From: Actinomyces sp. HMSC035G02
Lineage (GTDB): Bacteria; Actinomycetota; Actinomycetes; Actinomycetales; Actinomycetaceae
Assembly: GCA_001838165.1 (NCBI GenBank)
Contig: KV835856.1
Span: forward strand, 1 to 64,000
DNA length: 64,000 nt
Direction: 5' to 3'
Under the pieces are notes generated by a model. It did no database searches. It had not been told where the DNA came from and was given only the letters and a program-made list of their open reading frames with translations. The translations under genes were made by a program, and so were the position numbers. Shown one piece after another: positions 37,709 to 46,204 of this stretch (position 1 is the first letter of the stretch; every line of letters begins with the position of its first letter).

Positions 37709-38647
37709 ATGGCGTCGATTCTTTGGTCGGTCCTCTCGATCGCCCTCATCATCGGCGTCGGTTGGATCGCTCGCCGAGCGGGTGCGCTCGGTCCCGAGGC
37801 AGCGGGTTCCCTCGCGTCGGTGACGTACTGGGTGGCGTCGCCGGCCATGCTCTTCCACGCGATCGTCTCAACGGGGACGTCTGGCGTATTCGGGGCTCCG
37901 CTCGCCGTGGCAGCCGCCTCGGGTGTGGGCACAGCGCTCCTCTTCGTGGCCGTCGCCCGTCTGGTCTTGCACCTCACGCGGGGCGAAACCACGTTGGGGG
38001 CCATGGCCTCGTCCCTCAATAATGGTGCCTATATCGGTATCCCGATTGCCGTGTATGTCCTGAACGATGCGTCCGCTGTCGTTCCTATCCTGGTGTTCCA
38101 ACTGGGTTTCTTTACCCCGATGTTCTTCGTTCTGGCCGACCTCGTGGGGTCGGGGCAGCGCCCATCGATTGTCGGTATTGCGAGGGTCGTCGCGCGTAAT
38201 CCCATGGTCATTGCGGCGGTCTGCGGTTTCCTGTTTTCCGCTGTGGGGTGGCCGATGCCGACACTCCTCGACGTGTCCACGTCCATGCTGGGGGCGGCGG
38301 CGCCCCCGATGATCCTGCTGTCCTTCGGCGCCGCCCTTGTGGACCGCCGCACCGCGACCGGCGACGCGGGGGCACCTGCTATCGCGTGCGCTGCCGTCGC
38401 TAAGCTCGCCCTTCAGCCCGCGATCGCGTGCGGCTTCGGAATCCTGCTCGGGCTGACCGGTCCCGCCCTCATGTCCGTTACCATCATGGCGGCGCTGCCC
38501 TCTGCCCAGAACGCCTACATCGCGGCCACGCGTGCCAAGGCGGGGGAGCGCATCGCGCAGGGAACGGTCCTCGTGACGACGTTTGCGTCGCTGCCCGTCG
38601 TCGTTGGTATTGCGGCGATTTTCCACGCGCTTGGGGTTGTTTCCTAA
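37709..38647 (+). CDS. AEC-family (auxin efflux carrier-like) transporter
   Basis: A 312 aa protein of about ten hydrophobic segments, with SLNNGAYIGIPIAVYVLND and AALPSAQNAYIAATRAKAG as the two conserved half motifs of the AEC/BASS-like fold. Bacterial members move organic acids such as malate or malonate; the substrate cannot be predicted here. It lies 16 nt after glf, but a functional link is doubtful. The ribosome binding site is weak. Confidence 0.85.
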   Translation: MASILWSVLSIALIIGVGWIARRAGALGPEAAGSLASVTYWVASPAMLFHAIVSTGTSGVFGAPLAVAAASGVGTALLFVAVARLVLHLTRGETTLGAMASSLNNGAYIGIPIAVYVLNDASAVVPILVFQLGFFTPMFFVLADLVGSGQRPSIVGIARVVARNPMVIAAVCGFLFSAVGWPMPTLLDVSTSMLGAAAPPMILLSFGAALVDRRTATGDAGAPAIACAAVAKLALQPAIACGFGILLGLTGPALMSVTIMAALPSAQNAYIAATRAKAGERIAQGTVLVTTFASLPVVVGIAAIFHALGVVS

Positions 38648-38831
38648 CTGGGGTTTATCGGCATAGGCCCTGTTTTTCGAGTGCCCGAGCGAAGCCCGTC
38701 CGGCAAAAGTTTCGTCAAAAAGAGGCCAAAAACACGTTCTGTATCGTGGACTCTGGGAGACTTCCCGGTGTATCGGCCCTAGTCTGGCTGGGAATTATCC
38801 CGAATAGACACGATTGCAAGGAACTCACTTC

Positions 38832-40418
38832 ATGTCATCCTCCGCATCCAAATCCGCGCCCCGCGCGCGCGACTCGTGGAGCGGCCAGACAGGCTTCCTC
38901 CTGGCAGCCATCGGCTCGGCCATCGGCCTGGGCAACATCTGGCGTTTCCCCGGCGTCTCCTACTCCAACGGCGGCGGCGCCTTCCTGGTCCCGTATCTCG
39001 TCGCACTGATTTTCGTTGGCATCCCCATGCTGTGGCTCGACTACGCGGTCGGCCACAAGTTCCGCGGCTCACCGCCGTGGGCTCTGCGCAAGATTATCGG
39101 AGGCGGCGAGTTCATCGGCTGGTTCCAGACCTTCGTGTGCTTCGTCATCATGGTCTACTACGGCGCGGTCCTCGCCTGGGGCGTGCAGTACACGATCTAC
39201 TCCGTGAACGCGGCGTGGGGCGATGACCCGACGACCTTCTTTACGGACACCTTCCTGCAGGTCGTCCCCGGCGACACGTTCTCCTGGGCTCCCGCCTGGT
39301 CGGTGATGATTCCCCTCGCACTCGTGTGGGTTCTCGTCCTCTTCGTGATCGGACGCGGCCTATCCAAGGGCGTGGAGGCGGCTAACAAGGTCTTCCTCCC
39401 GCTGCTCGTTATCCTGTTCCTCGCGCTGGTTGTCCGCGCGCTCTTCCTGCCCGGTGCCGTTGAGGGCCTCAACGCCTTCTTTACGCCGAACTGGAGTGCC
39501 CTCGCCGATCCCAAGGTGTGGCTGGCTGCCTTCGCGCAGATCTTCTACTCGCTGTCCGTCGGATTTGGCATCATGCTGACCTACGCCTCCTACCTCCAGC
39601 GTAAGTCGAACCTGACCGGCACAGCGCTTGTTGCCGGCTTCGCAAACTCGTCCTTCGAGATCCTCGCGGGCATCGGCGTCTTCAGCGCCGTCGGCTTCAT
39701 GGCCCACCAGGGCGGCGTGAGCGTCTCCGAGGTCGAGGGCCTGACCGGCCCGATCCTCTCCTTCGTGACCTTCCCGAAGATCATCTCGATGATGCCCGGC
39801 GGCCCTATCTTTGGCGTCCTCTTCTTCTCGTCGCTGGTTCTCGCCGGCGTCACCTCGCTGCTGTCCCTGCTCCAGGTCGTCTCCGGCGGCCTGCAGGACA
39901 AGTTCGGCTGGTCGCCCGCCCGCTCGGCTCTCGTCCTCGGCGTCCCCGCAACCGTCATCTCGCTGGTACTCTTCGGAACCCGCTCGGGCCTGAACAACCT
40001 CGACATCGTCGACAACTTCATCAATTCGATCGGCGTCGTGTCCTCGGCAATTATGTTTGCCGTCCTGTGTGCAGTGACCGGCCCCCGCCTTGGGGTGCTG
40101 CGTGCCCACCTCAACTCGGTGTCCAGCGTGAAGGTCCCCAAGCTCTGGGAGCCCCTCGTCGGCATCGTCATCCCGGTCGTTCTCTTCGTCATGATGGCAA
40201 TGTCCATCGTCGACCTGCTGACGCACGGTTACGGCAAGTACCCGACGAGCTACGTGCTGATCTTCGGCTGGGGTTCCGTGGCGGTTGCGGTGATCGCATC
40301 TCTGATTTTCACTCTCATTCCGTGGAAGCACCGCCCTGTGGACACTCAGGCGACAGTCGCTCAGATTCTCGCTGACGACGCCGATGACACCGCTTCGATT
40401 GAAGGAGGCGCCAAGTGA
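38832..40418 (+). CDS. metP: Sodium-dependent NSS-family transporter, methionine/alanine type
   Basis: A 528 aa Na+ symporter with about 12 hydrophobic segments. The TM1 signature GSAIGLGNIWRFP (Na1/Na2 and substrate region) is complete. GGAA precedes the chosen ATG, while the longer reading begins with a TTG six codons earlier. A tiny membrane gene directly overlaps its stop, exactly as in the MetP-MetS methionine and alanine importer of Corynebacterium glutamicum. This partnership is the reason for the methionine/alanine assignment; sequence of the large subunit alone would only give NSS. Confidence 0.9.
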   Translation: MSSSASKSAPRARDSWSGQTGFLLAAIGSAIGLGNIWRFPGVSYSNGGGAFLVPYLVALIFVGIPMLWLDYAVGHKFRGSPPWALRKIIGGGEFIGWFQTFVCFVIMVYYGAVLAWGVQYTIYSVNAAWGDDPTTFFTDTFLQVVPGDTFSWAPAWSVMIPLALVWVLVLFVIGRGLSKGVEAANKVFLPLLVILFLALVVRALFLPGAVEGLNAFFTPNWSALADPKVWLAAFAQIFYSLSVGFGIMLTYASYLQRKSNLTGTALVAGFANSSFEILAGIGVFSAVGFMAHQGGVSVSEVEGLTGPILSFVTFPKIISMMPGGPIFGVLFFSSLVLAGVTSLLSLLQVVSGGLQDKFGWSPARSALVLGVPATVISLVLFGTRSGLNNLDIVDNFINSIGVVSSAIMFAVLCAVTGPRLGVLRAHLNSVSSVKVPKLWEPLVGIVIPVVLFVMMAMSIVDLLTHGYGKYPTSYVLIFGWGSVAVAVIASLIFTLIPWKHRPVDTQATVAQILADDADDTASIEGGAK

Positions 40419-40576
40419 CCGCTCCCGCTATCGCCCTGATGATCCTGACGATCCTGCTCGTGTGGGGCGGCCTCGTCGCGTCCGTCGTGCTGCTGCAGGT
40501 CCTCTCGGTGCCCACTGATGAAGAGACCGAGGCCGCTCAGCGTGCTATCGAAGCCGCCGAAGCTGCGAAGCAGTAG
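40415..40576 (+). CDS. metS: Small subunit of NSS importer (MetS type)
   Basis: A 53 aa protein: one hydrophobic helix (IALMILTILLVWGGLVASVV) followed by a short acidic, Ala/Glu-rich cytoplasmic tail. This matches the MetS architecture required for activity of MetP-type NSS carriers. GAAGGAGG precedes the GTG, which overlaps the stop of the large-subunit gene (GTGA). It is too short for most length cut-offs and easily missed. Confidence 0.88.
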   Translation: MTAPAIALMILTILLVWGGLVASVVLLQVLSVPTDEETEAAQRAIEAAEAAKQ

Positions 40577-40585
40577 GGTGGCATC

Positions 40586-41332
40586 GTGAAGCTCGTTGCC
40601 TTTGATCTCGATGACACCCTGGCGCCCTCGAAGTCGCCGTTGCCCGCCCGCATGGACGTGGCTCTGCGGTCCCTGTTGGACCACGTGGAGGTGTGCATCA
40701 TTTCCGGTGGCCAGATGGGCCAGTTCCGCACCCAGGTGCTGGACAACCTGCACGCCACGGACGAGGAACTGTCTCGCCTGCACCTGATGCCCACCTGCGG
40801 CACGCGCTACTACCGCTACGAGGGTGGGGCCTGGGTTGAGCGTTACGCGCACGACCTGGACCCCGAGGTCGCCGCCCGTGCGATCGCTTCGCTTGAGCGT
40901 CACGCCCGTGAGCTTGGCCTGTGGGAGTCCAACCCGTGGGGCAACATCATCGAGGACCGTGGCTCGCAGATCACCTTCTCCGCGCTGGGGCAGGAGGCTC
41001 CGCTCGACGCGAAGCGTGCCTGGGACCCGGACGGCACGAAGAAGGCCGCTCTGCGCGACGCAGTGCAGCCCGATGTGCCCGAGCTCGATGTTCGCGGAGG
41101 CGGCTCGACGTCGGTCGACATCACCACCCGTGGCATCGACAAGGCGTTCGGCATGGGCAAGCTGGTCGAGGAGACGGGCATTCCCGCCTCCGAGATGCTC
41201 TTCATCGGTGACCGCCTGGATCCGGAGGGCAATGATTATCCCGTCAAGGCCGCCGGTTACGCGACGCGCGCGGTGTCCGGATGGGAAGAATGCGTGGACG
41301 TCATCGACGAGATCGTGGCATCCATGAGCTGA
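40586..41332 (+). CDS. HAD-IIB phosphatase, phosphomannomutase-like
   Basis: A 248 aa HAD protein: motif I FDLDDTLAPS (Asp7, Asp9), IISGGQM in the motif II region, and FIGDRLDPEGNDYPVK as motif IV. The GGSTSVDITTRGIDKAFG stretch and overall length resemble the eukaryotic-type (HAD) phosphomannomutase family, which isomerises mannose-6-P and mannose-1-P. A simple sugar phosphatase is the alternative. It starts 9 nt after metS, probably by transcriptional convenience rather than shared function. Confidence 0.8.
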   Translation: MKLVAFDLDDTLAPSKSPLPARMDVALRSLLDHVEVCIISGGQMGQFRTQVLDNLHATDEELSRLHLMPTCGTRYYRYEGGAWVERYAHDLDPEVAARAIASLERHARELGLWESNPWGNIIEDRGSQITFSALGQEAPLDAKRAWDPDGTKKAALRDAVQPDVPELDVRGGGSTSVDITTRGIDKAFGMGKLVEETGIPASEMLFIGDRLDPEGNDYPVKAAGYATRAVSGWEECVDVIDEIVASMS

Positions 41333-41351
41333 CCTGTCGCAGTAAACGATG

Positions 41352-41387
41352 ACGAGGCCGGGGCTGGGTTTCCAGCTCCGGCCTCGT
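41352..41387. terminator. Bidirectional terminator
   Basis: A 16-bp stem with one G-U pair and a GTTT loop, followed by TTGT, between the convergent HAD and rRNA/tRNA methyltransferase genes. Confidence 0.85.
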
Positions 41388-41445
41388 TGTGTGCGGCCGC
41401 TGTGCGTGCGGCGATCGCGTGGCTGCGGTGCAATGCGGTGACGCG

Positions 41446-42318
41446 TTAACCCGCGCCGATGCCCCTGGTCGCCCAGAAGACGACGGCGGACGCGGCTGCG
41501 ACGTTGAGCGAGTCGACTCCGTGGTCCATCGGAATTTTGACGGTGTAGTCGGAGGCGGCGATGGTGCGTCGCCCCAGGCCGTCGCCTTCGGTGCCCATGA
41601 CCATCGCGAGGCGCGCGTCCGGACCCTGGAGGACGGGCAGCGCAGCAAAGTCGTCGAGGGACACCGAAACGTCCGACAGAGCCAGCGAAGCGACCGTGAA
41701 GCCAGCCTGCTGGAGGGTGGCGATGTCGCCCGGCCAGGAGTCGAGGCGGGTCCACGGAACCTGGAAGACGGTCCCCATGGAGACACGCACGGATCGCCGG
41801 TAGAGGGGATCCGCGCACTGCGGGGTCACGAGGACGGCGTCGACGCCGAGGGCCGCAGCGCTGCGGAATGCAGCACCCACATTCGTGTGGTCGACGAGGT
41901 TCTCTAAGACGACGACGCGGCGTGCGGGCTCGCCGCCGTGCGCGGTCGCAAGAAGCTCGTCGAGACCCGGCAGGATGGGGCGCTGCATGGCGGCCAGGGC
42001 GCCGCGGTGCAGGTGAAAACCTGTCATCTGCTCTAAGACGTCCTCGTCGGCGACGAAGACCGGAATATCCGCGCCGTCGGGAGCGCCGGTGGCGGCGTCG
42101 ATCAGCTCCGTCAAGGTGGGCAGCCAGCGCCGTGACATGAGGAAGGAGCGCGGGTGGTGGCCCGCGCGGATGGCGCGTTCAATGACGTTCGCGGATTCGG
42201 CCATGTACAGGCCTCGTTCCGGTTCGATCTTGGAACGAAGCTTGACGTCTTTGAGGCGCGTGTAGTCCTCCAGGCGCGCATCTGCTGCCAGTTCCGCGCT
42301 GGTGAGCTCGATAATCAC
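41446..42318 (-). CDS. TrmH/SpoU-family RNA 2'-O-methyltransferase
   Basis: A 290 aa SPOUT enzyme. An N-terminal substrate-binding domain is followed by the knotted catalytic domain with VLENLVDHTNVGAAFRSAA (motif 1), MVMGTEGDGL (motif 2) and IPMDHGVDSLNVAAASAVV (motif 3). It methylates ribose in tRNA or rRNA; which nucleotide cannot be decided. It begins 9 nt after pyrD and is probably co-transcribed. Confidence 0.9.
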   Translation of the reverse strand: MIIELTSAELAADARLEDYTRLKDVKLRSKIEPERGLYMAESANVIERAIRAGHHPRSFLMSRRWLPTLTELIDAATGAPDGADIPVFVADEDVLEQMTGFHLHRGALAAMQRPILPGLDELLATAHGGEPARRVVVLENLVDHTNVGAAFRSAAALGVDAVLVTPQCADPLYRRSVRVSMGTVFQVPWTRLDSWPGDIATLQQAGFTVASLALSDVSVSLDDFAALPVLQGPDARLAMVMGTEGDGLGRRTIAASDYTVKIPMDHGVDSLNVAAASAVVFWATRGIGAG

Positions 42319-42327
42319 GGCGTTGCC

Positions 42328-43392
42328 TTACGCGCGCTGGAGGGCGCGTGAGACCTCGCCCGGCCAGGACGGGCCCTCGAAGATAAAGGCAGAGAACGCC
42401 TCGACCAGGTCGGCGCCCGCGCTGATCATGCGCAGCGCATCCTCGGGCGACGAGATGCCACCCGTGCCGATGAGAATCTGGTCGTCGGCGAGGTGACGGG
42501 CCACCAGGGAGACGACCTCCAGTGCGCGGGGCAGAAGCGGGGCGCCGGAGACGCCGCCCTCGCCCAGGTCGTGGTTGATCGTCGTGTTCGTGGCGACGAC
42601 GCCGGCCAGGCCGAGCTCCTTCGTCAGCTCCACGATGGCGACGATGTCCTCGTCGGCCAAGTCGGGAGCGATCTTGACGAAGAGAGGCATGACACGATCA
42701 GGGGCGCCTGCCTCGCAGCCGCGACGGGCGGCCTGGAGGATCGGGCGCAGGTGATCGACGGACTGCAGGTCGCGCAGGCCGGGCGTGTTGGGGGAGGAGA
42801 CATTTACGACGACAAAGTCCACCCAGTGGGCGAGCGTCTTCGCGCAGTATTCGTAGTCCGAGGGGGCGTCTTCCTCCGACGTCACCTTGTTCTTGCCGAT
42901 GTTGGCGCCGACGATCGCAGCGCGGCCCGCAGGAGTCGAGCGTAGCTCGCGCAGTTTCTCGGCGGCGGCATCTGCCCCGGCGTTGTTGAAGCCCATGCGG
43001 TTACGCAGGCCGCGCTGCTCCATGAGGCGCCACAGGCGCGGTGCGTCGTTGCCGGGCTGGGGACGAGGAGTCACGGTGCCGATCTCGACGAAGGCGTAGC
43101 CGAGGGCGCACATGCCAAGCACGGCCTCGGCGTCCTTGTCCATGCCAGCCGCAAGACCCAGGCGGGAGGGGAGGTGACGCTCACCCAGGGTCAGGGGGAC
43201 CTCGACGCCGCCGACCACTCGCGTGGGGGAGTGAGTCGGGTCGAGGTGGCCCAGCGTGGCGCGCATGAGTCCGCGCGTCGGGGCGAATCGTCCGGCCAAA
43301 GAAATCGCTCCCAGACCCCAGTGGTGTGCAAGCTCCGGGTTGGAACGCGAAATGAAGTGTGTGAAAGCCCAGTTGTACGCGCGTCGGATCAT
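42328..43392 (-). CDS. pyrD: Dihydroorotate dehydrogenase (quinone), class 2
   Basis: Membrane-associated FMN enzyme that oxidises dihydroorotate to orotate with quinone as acceptor. The 354 aa product includes the class 2 N-terminal extension (FTHFISRSNPELAHHWGLGAI). Core motifs are LAAGMDKDAEA, GTVTPRPQPGN, RNRMGFNNAG and VVNVSSPNTPGLRDLQ (active-site Ser), with GTGGISSPEDALRMISAGA at the phosphate site. A TATCCT hexamer 7 nt before the ATG suggests a leaderless mRNA. Confidence 0.96.
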   Translation of the reverse strand: MIRRAYNWAFTHFISRSNPELAHHWGLGAISLAGRFAPTRGLMRATLGHLDPTHSPTRVVGGVEVPLTLGERHLPSRLGLAAGMDKDAEAVLGMCALGYAFVEIGTVTPRPQPGNDAPRLWRLMEQRGLRNRMGFNNAGADAAAEKLRELRSTPAGRAAIVGANIGKNKVTSEEDAPSDYEYCAKTLAHWVDFVVVNVSSPNTPGLRDLQSVDHLRPILQAARRGCEAGAPDRVMPLFVKIAPDLADEDIVAIVELTKELGLAGVVATNTTINHDLGEGGVSGAPLLPRALEVVSLVARHLADDQILIGTGGISSPEDALRMISAGADLVEAFSAFIFEGPSWPGEVSRALQRA

Positions 43393-43405
43393 GTCTCCTA
43401 GGATA
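43393..43405 (-). promoter_or_regulatory. -10 box for leaderless pyrD
   Basis: TATCCT, then 7 nt, then ATG on the minus strand. The intervening AGGAG is too close to the start to be a usual ribosome binding site. Confidence 0.5.
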
Positions 43406-43410
43406 GTTGA

Positions 43411-43965
43411 TCAGTCCCACCATGCCCACCACCACCGCGTGGATGATCCGTCTCGAATGAGCACGCGCATCTCGTCCGGCGGGATCGCATCGTCGCCGAG
43501 GCCGAGGACCGCGGCAAGTGTCAGCCAGTGCTGATAGCTCGGATAGCGGTCCTCGTCGATGGGAGATCCGGTGTGAGCGATGATCGCGGATTCTGGGACG
43601 AGCACGGTGTCGATGCTGACGCGTTCATCTCGGCGTGGCGCGCGGATGACGTAGCCTTCGAGGGCGAGTCCGTCGATGCGGGAGGCAGCGCGCAGGAGGT
43701 CGATGATCCGAGGGGCGTTGTTCTGTCGATCGTCGCGTGCGTCTTTCGGCAGCAAAGATGCGAGCCGACGGGCATCCGCCCCCGCTAGGTCCGCAAAGCG
43801 CGCATAATCGCCCAGGTCCCACCCATCGCACAGGTAGGGGGCCAACAGGGCGGAGATGCCCCGATCGTCGAGCCATCGAGGTGGGCCGTACATGCCTTCG
43901 GGGCAGGGCTCCTCCTCGTCGAGCATGATGTCGCAGGTGGTGGGCAGTGTGGTCGTTGTGTGCAT
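43411..43965 (-). CDS. Unknown protein with Trp-rich C-terminal tail
   Basis: A 184 aa soluble protein of a family I do not recognise. It is acidic in the N-terminal half, with no signal peptide or membrane segment. The extreme C-terminus reads RWWWAWWD, five tryptophans in seven residues, which is very unusual and could be a docking tail or a membrane-interface anchor. AAGGAAG lies 4 nt before the ATG; the longer frame runs back through a hairpin and the promoter boxes and is rejected. Its promoter carries the same 30-bp-phased ATCCACA boxes as the ssb paralogue at 6976, suggesting joint regulation. Confidence 0.7.
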   Translation of the reverse strand: MHTTTTLPTTCDIMLDEEEPCPEGMYGPPRWLDDRGISALLAPYLCDGWDLGDYARFADLAGADARRLASLLPKDARDDRQNNAPRIIDLLRAASRIDGLALEGYVIRAPRRDERVSIDTVLVPESAIIAHTGSPIDEDRYPSYQHWLTLAAVLGLGDDAIPPDEMRVLIRDGSSTRWWWAWWD

Positions 43966-43985
43966 GATGCTTCCTTGTCGTTCGC

Positions 43986-44007
43986 GTCGGAGCACCGATG
44001 CTCCGAC
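43986..44007 (-). other. Hairpin in the leader of the unknown gene
   Basis: A perfect 9-bp stem (GTCGGAGCA with TGCTCCGAC) and 4-nt loop between the phased boxes and the ribosome binding site. Could affect translation or mRNA stability. The ssb leader also has a smaller hairpin (6938-6951) in the same relative place. Confidence 0.5.
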
Positions 44008-44059
44008 CCGGACAGGATCGTGCACGCTTGGGCGTGATGGCCAGCGCCACGGCACACCC

Positions 44060-44128
44060 TGTGGATACACGCACTTGACCAGGACGGCCTGTGGATACAA
44101 CACGTCGGCCCCGCACCCATGTGGATGG
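44060..44128 (-). promoter_or_regulatory. ATCCACA boxes at 30-bp spacing (second cluster)
   Basis: On the minus strand GTATCCACA occurs at 44068-44060 and 44098-44090, and CCATCCACA at 44128-44120: again exactly 30 bp apart and in one orientation. The first two are followed by GG. The distal copy lies in the loop of the DUF3043 terminator hairpin and may be fortuitous. From the proximal box onward the sequence matches the ssb promoter at about 21 of 26 positions. Confidence 0.6.
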
Positions 44129-44142
44129 GGCGGGGCCGACGT
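44102..44142 (-). terminator. Terminator after DUF3043 gene
   Basis: A perfect 13-bp outer stem (ACGTCGGCCCCGC with its complement) and an inner 5-bp stem CCCAT/ATGGG, starting 10 nt past the stop codon. Its inner part overlaps the distal ATCCACA box. Confidence 0.8.
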
Positions 44143-44151
44143 TGAAGGCAA

Positions 44152-44772
44152 CTACTTCGGGAACTGTCCGCGGTCGACCTGCGGGCGAGGCGAACGCCAG
44201 CGGCGCGGCATGATCATGCGGGAGAATGCGTAGTAGGCGGTGCCGGAGGGAATGTCCTCGCGCGGGTGTGCCTCGGTGAAGACGCGCTTGATCTTGCGCC
44301 ACACGAGGAACGCCTCGATGGCGGTAATGATGAAGGAACCGTACATGAGGACAGACGATCCGTAGAGCATGTAGGCCTGGTACTGCAGCGGGATCTTGTT
44401 GCCCAGCATCGACAGCACCATGATGAGAATGATGGACACCATCATGACGGCGAGAATCCACTCGGAGAAGGAGTGGCGCGCGTCGACGTAGTCGCGCACG
44501 AAACGGCGTGCGCGTCCCTTGTCGCGGGCCGGCAGGTACTTTTCCTCGCCGGTGACCATCGCGCGCTGTTCGGCCTCGAAACGCGCATTGCGGGCGGCGC
44601 GGGCGGCACGCTTGGCTTCCTTACGGTCCTTGGGGACCAGGGGGCGGATACGGGCGGCCTCGGCTGCCTTACGCTTCGGCGTAGGGCGGCCTTTCTTGCC
44701 GTCGGGCGTCGTGGAGACGGGCTCGACAGTCATCGAGGCCTCGTCGCTGTTGTTCTTGCTTCGTCCAAACAC
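44152..44772 (-). CDS. DUF3043 membrane protein
   Basis: A 206 aa protein of an actinobacterial family of unknown function. The first ~80 residues are highly basic (KGRPTPKRKAAEAARIRP; DRKEAKRAARAARNARFEAE), then come two hydrophobic segments (ILAVMMVSIILIMVLSML and MLYGSSVLMYGSFIITAIEAFLV) and a basic C-terminal tail. The GTG is preceded by a TAGCCT hexamer at 6 nt, which implies a leaderless transcript, back to back with the similarly organised dipeptidase promoter. Confidence 0.85.
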   Translation of the reverse strand: MFGRSKNNSDEASMTVEPVSTTPDGKKGRPTPKRKAAEAARIRPLVPKDRKEAKRAARAARNARFEAEQRAMVTGEEKYLPARDKGRARRFVRDYVDARHSFSEWILAVMMVSIILIMVLSMLGNKIPLQYQAYMLYGSSVLMYGSFIITAIEAFLVWRKIKRVFTEAHPREDIPSGTAYYAFSRMIMPRRWRSPRPQVDRGQFPK

Positions 44773-44784
44773 GCTTCAAGGCTA
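44773..44784 (-). promoter_or_regulatory. -10 box for leaderless DUF3043 gene
   Basis: TAGCCT is 6 nt before the GTG on the minus strand, with no ribosome binding site. Confidence 0.5.
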
Positions 44785-44818
44785 GCGGATAGCCTGCCCG
44801 CCTCGCACTCCCATGGTC

Positions 44819-44830
44819 TACCCTGGTCGT
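44819..44830 (+). promoter_or_regulatory. -10 box for leaderless dipeptidase gene
   Basis: TACCCT is 6 nt before the ATG at 44831. This supports that start over the in-frame ATG at 44813, which lies upstream of the hexamer. Confidence 0.5.
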
Positions 44831-46204
44831 ATGGCTGATACTTCACATGCACTGTCCACGTCCGTTTTGAAGGAGCGCCTGGAGGCTGCTTTCCCGTCCC
44901 TGCTGGAGGAGCTCACGCAGCTCGTCGCGATTCCGTCGGTGTCGTCGGATCCCGCGCACGCGGCCGACGTGGAGCGCAGCGCTGAGCACATCCGTGAGCG
45001 TTTCGCCGCTCTCGGCCTGGAGGCCAAGGTCCTGCGCGAGACTGCGGAAGACGGCACCGAGGGCAAGCCCGCCCTCGTCGCCCACACGCCTCATATTGAG
45101 GGCGCGCCGACCGTTCTGCTGTACGCGCACCACGACGTGCAGCCTGTCGGTGAGCTGAGCCGCTGGAGCATGGACCCCTACAAGGCCGAGGTTCGCGGCG
45201 ACCGCATCTACGGCCGCGGCTCTTCCGATGACGGTGCCGGCATTACGGTCCACCTTGGCTCCCTGTCCATCCTGGGTGAGGATCTGCCGGTCAACGTCGT
45301 CGTGTTCATCGAGGGCGAGGAAGAGATCGGTTCTCCCTCGTTCACGGCGTTCCTCGACGCCCACAAGGATGAGCTTGCCGCCGACGTTATCGTCGTGACG
45401 GACTCGTCGAACTGGAAGGTCGGCGAGCCCGCCGTCACCTCGACGCTGCGCGGCAACGCGATTGTGACCGTTGACGTGACCGTCGCCGACCACGCGGTGC
45501 ACTCCGGCGCGTTCGGTGGTCCGCTGCTCGACTCCGTCGCTATCTCGTCGATGCTCATCGCCTCGCTGTTTGACGAGAAGGGCGACGTCGCGGTTCCTGG
45601 CCTGGGCGGCTCGGATCACGCGGACGTCGATTGGCCGGAAGAGGAGCTGCGCGCCGCGGCCGGTATGGTCGAGGGTCTGCAGCTGGCGGGCTCGGGCGAC
45701 ATCGCCGCCCGCATGTGGACCAAGCCGTCGATTTCGGTCATCGGCTTCGACGCTCGCCCGGTCTCCAACGCCTCGAACACGATCGCCCCGCATACGCGTT
45801 TCCGCCTATCGATGCGCACGGTGCCGGGCGTGGATCCCACCGAGGCCCAGGCCAAGCTCGTCGACTTCCTCCTCTCCCATGCCCCCTTCGGCGCGCGCGT
45901 CGAGGTCACTGCTGAGGACGCGGGTGCCGGCTACCAGGCCGACATGGATTCCCCCGTGACGAAGGCTCTGCACGAGTCCCTCACCGAGGCCTGGGGCGTT
46001 CCCTCGGTCAACATCGGTGTGGGCGGCTCGATCCCGTTCATCTCGGACTTCCAGCGCATCTTCCCCAGCGCCCAGGTCGTCGTTACCGGCGTCGAGGATC
46101 CGCTGACGAACGCTCACTCCGAGGACGAGTCGCAGTCGATCTCCGACCTGAAGGCCGCGATCCTCGCCGAGGCGCTTCTGCTGACGCGCGTGGCGTCCCT
46201 GTGA
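44831..46204 (+). CDS. M20-family dipeptidase / metallopeptidase
   Basis: A 457 aa zinc peptidase. Metal-site motifs are visible: LLYAHHDVQPVG (first His/Asp), GRGSSDDGAG (bridging Asp), EGEEEIGSP (catalytic Glu and metal Glu) and a late His in DPLTNAHSEDE. The pattern is the PepV/CNDP-like dipeptidase branch, acting on dipeptides in the cytoplasm. The first few codons of a longer reading (MVYPGR) are rejected because a -10-like hexamer sits there. The next gene overlaps its stop. Confidence 0.92.
   Translation: MADTSHALSTSVLKERLEAAFPSLLEELTQLVAIPSVSSDPAHAADVERSAEHIRERFAALGLEAKVLRETAEDGTEGKPALVAHTPHIEGAPTVLLYAHHDVQPVGELSRWSMDPYKAEVRGDRIYGRGSSDDGAGITVHLGSLSILGEDLPVNVVVFIEGEEEIGSPSFTAFLDAHKDELAADVIVVTDSSNWKVGEPAVTSTLRGNAIVTVDVTVADHAVHSGAFGGPLLDSVAISSMLIASLFDEKGDVAVPGLGGSDHADVDWPEEELRAAAGMVEGLQLAGSGDIAARMWTKPSISVIGFDARPVSNASNTIAPHTRFRLSMRTVPGVDPTEAQAKLVDFLLSHAPFGARVEVTAEDAGAGYQADMDSPVTKALHESLTEAWGVPSVNIGVGGSIPFISDFQRIFPSAQVVVTGVEDPLTNAHSEDESQSISDLKAAILAEALLLTRVASL

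Noticed and set aside
40331..40340. GTGTCCACAGG-like box on the minus strand inside the NSS transporter gene
   Set aside because: Single copy inside a coding region, with no 30-bp partner; probably chance.
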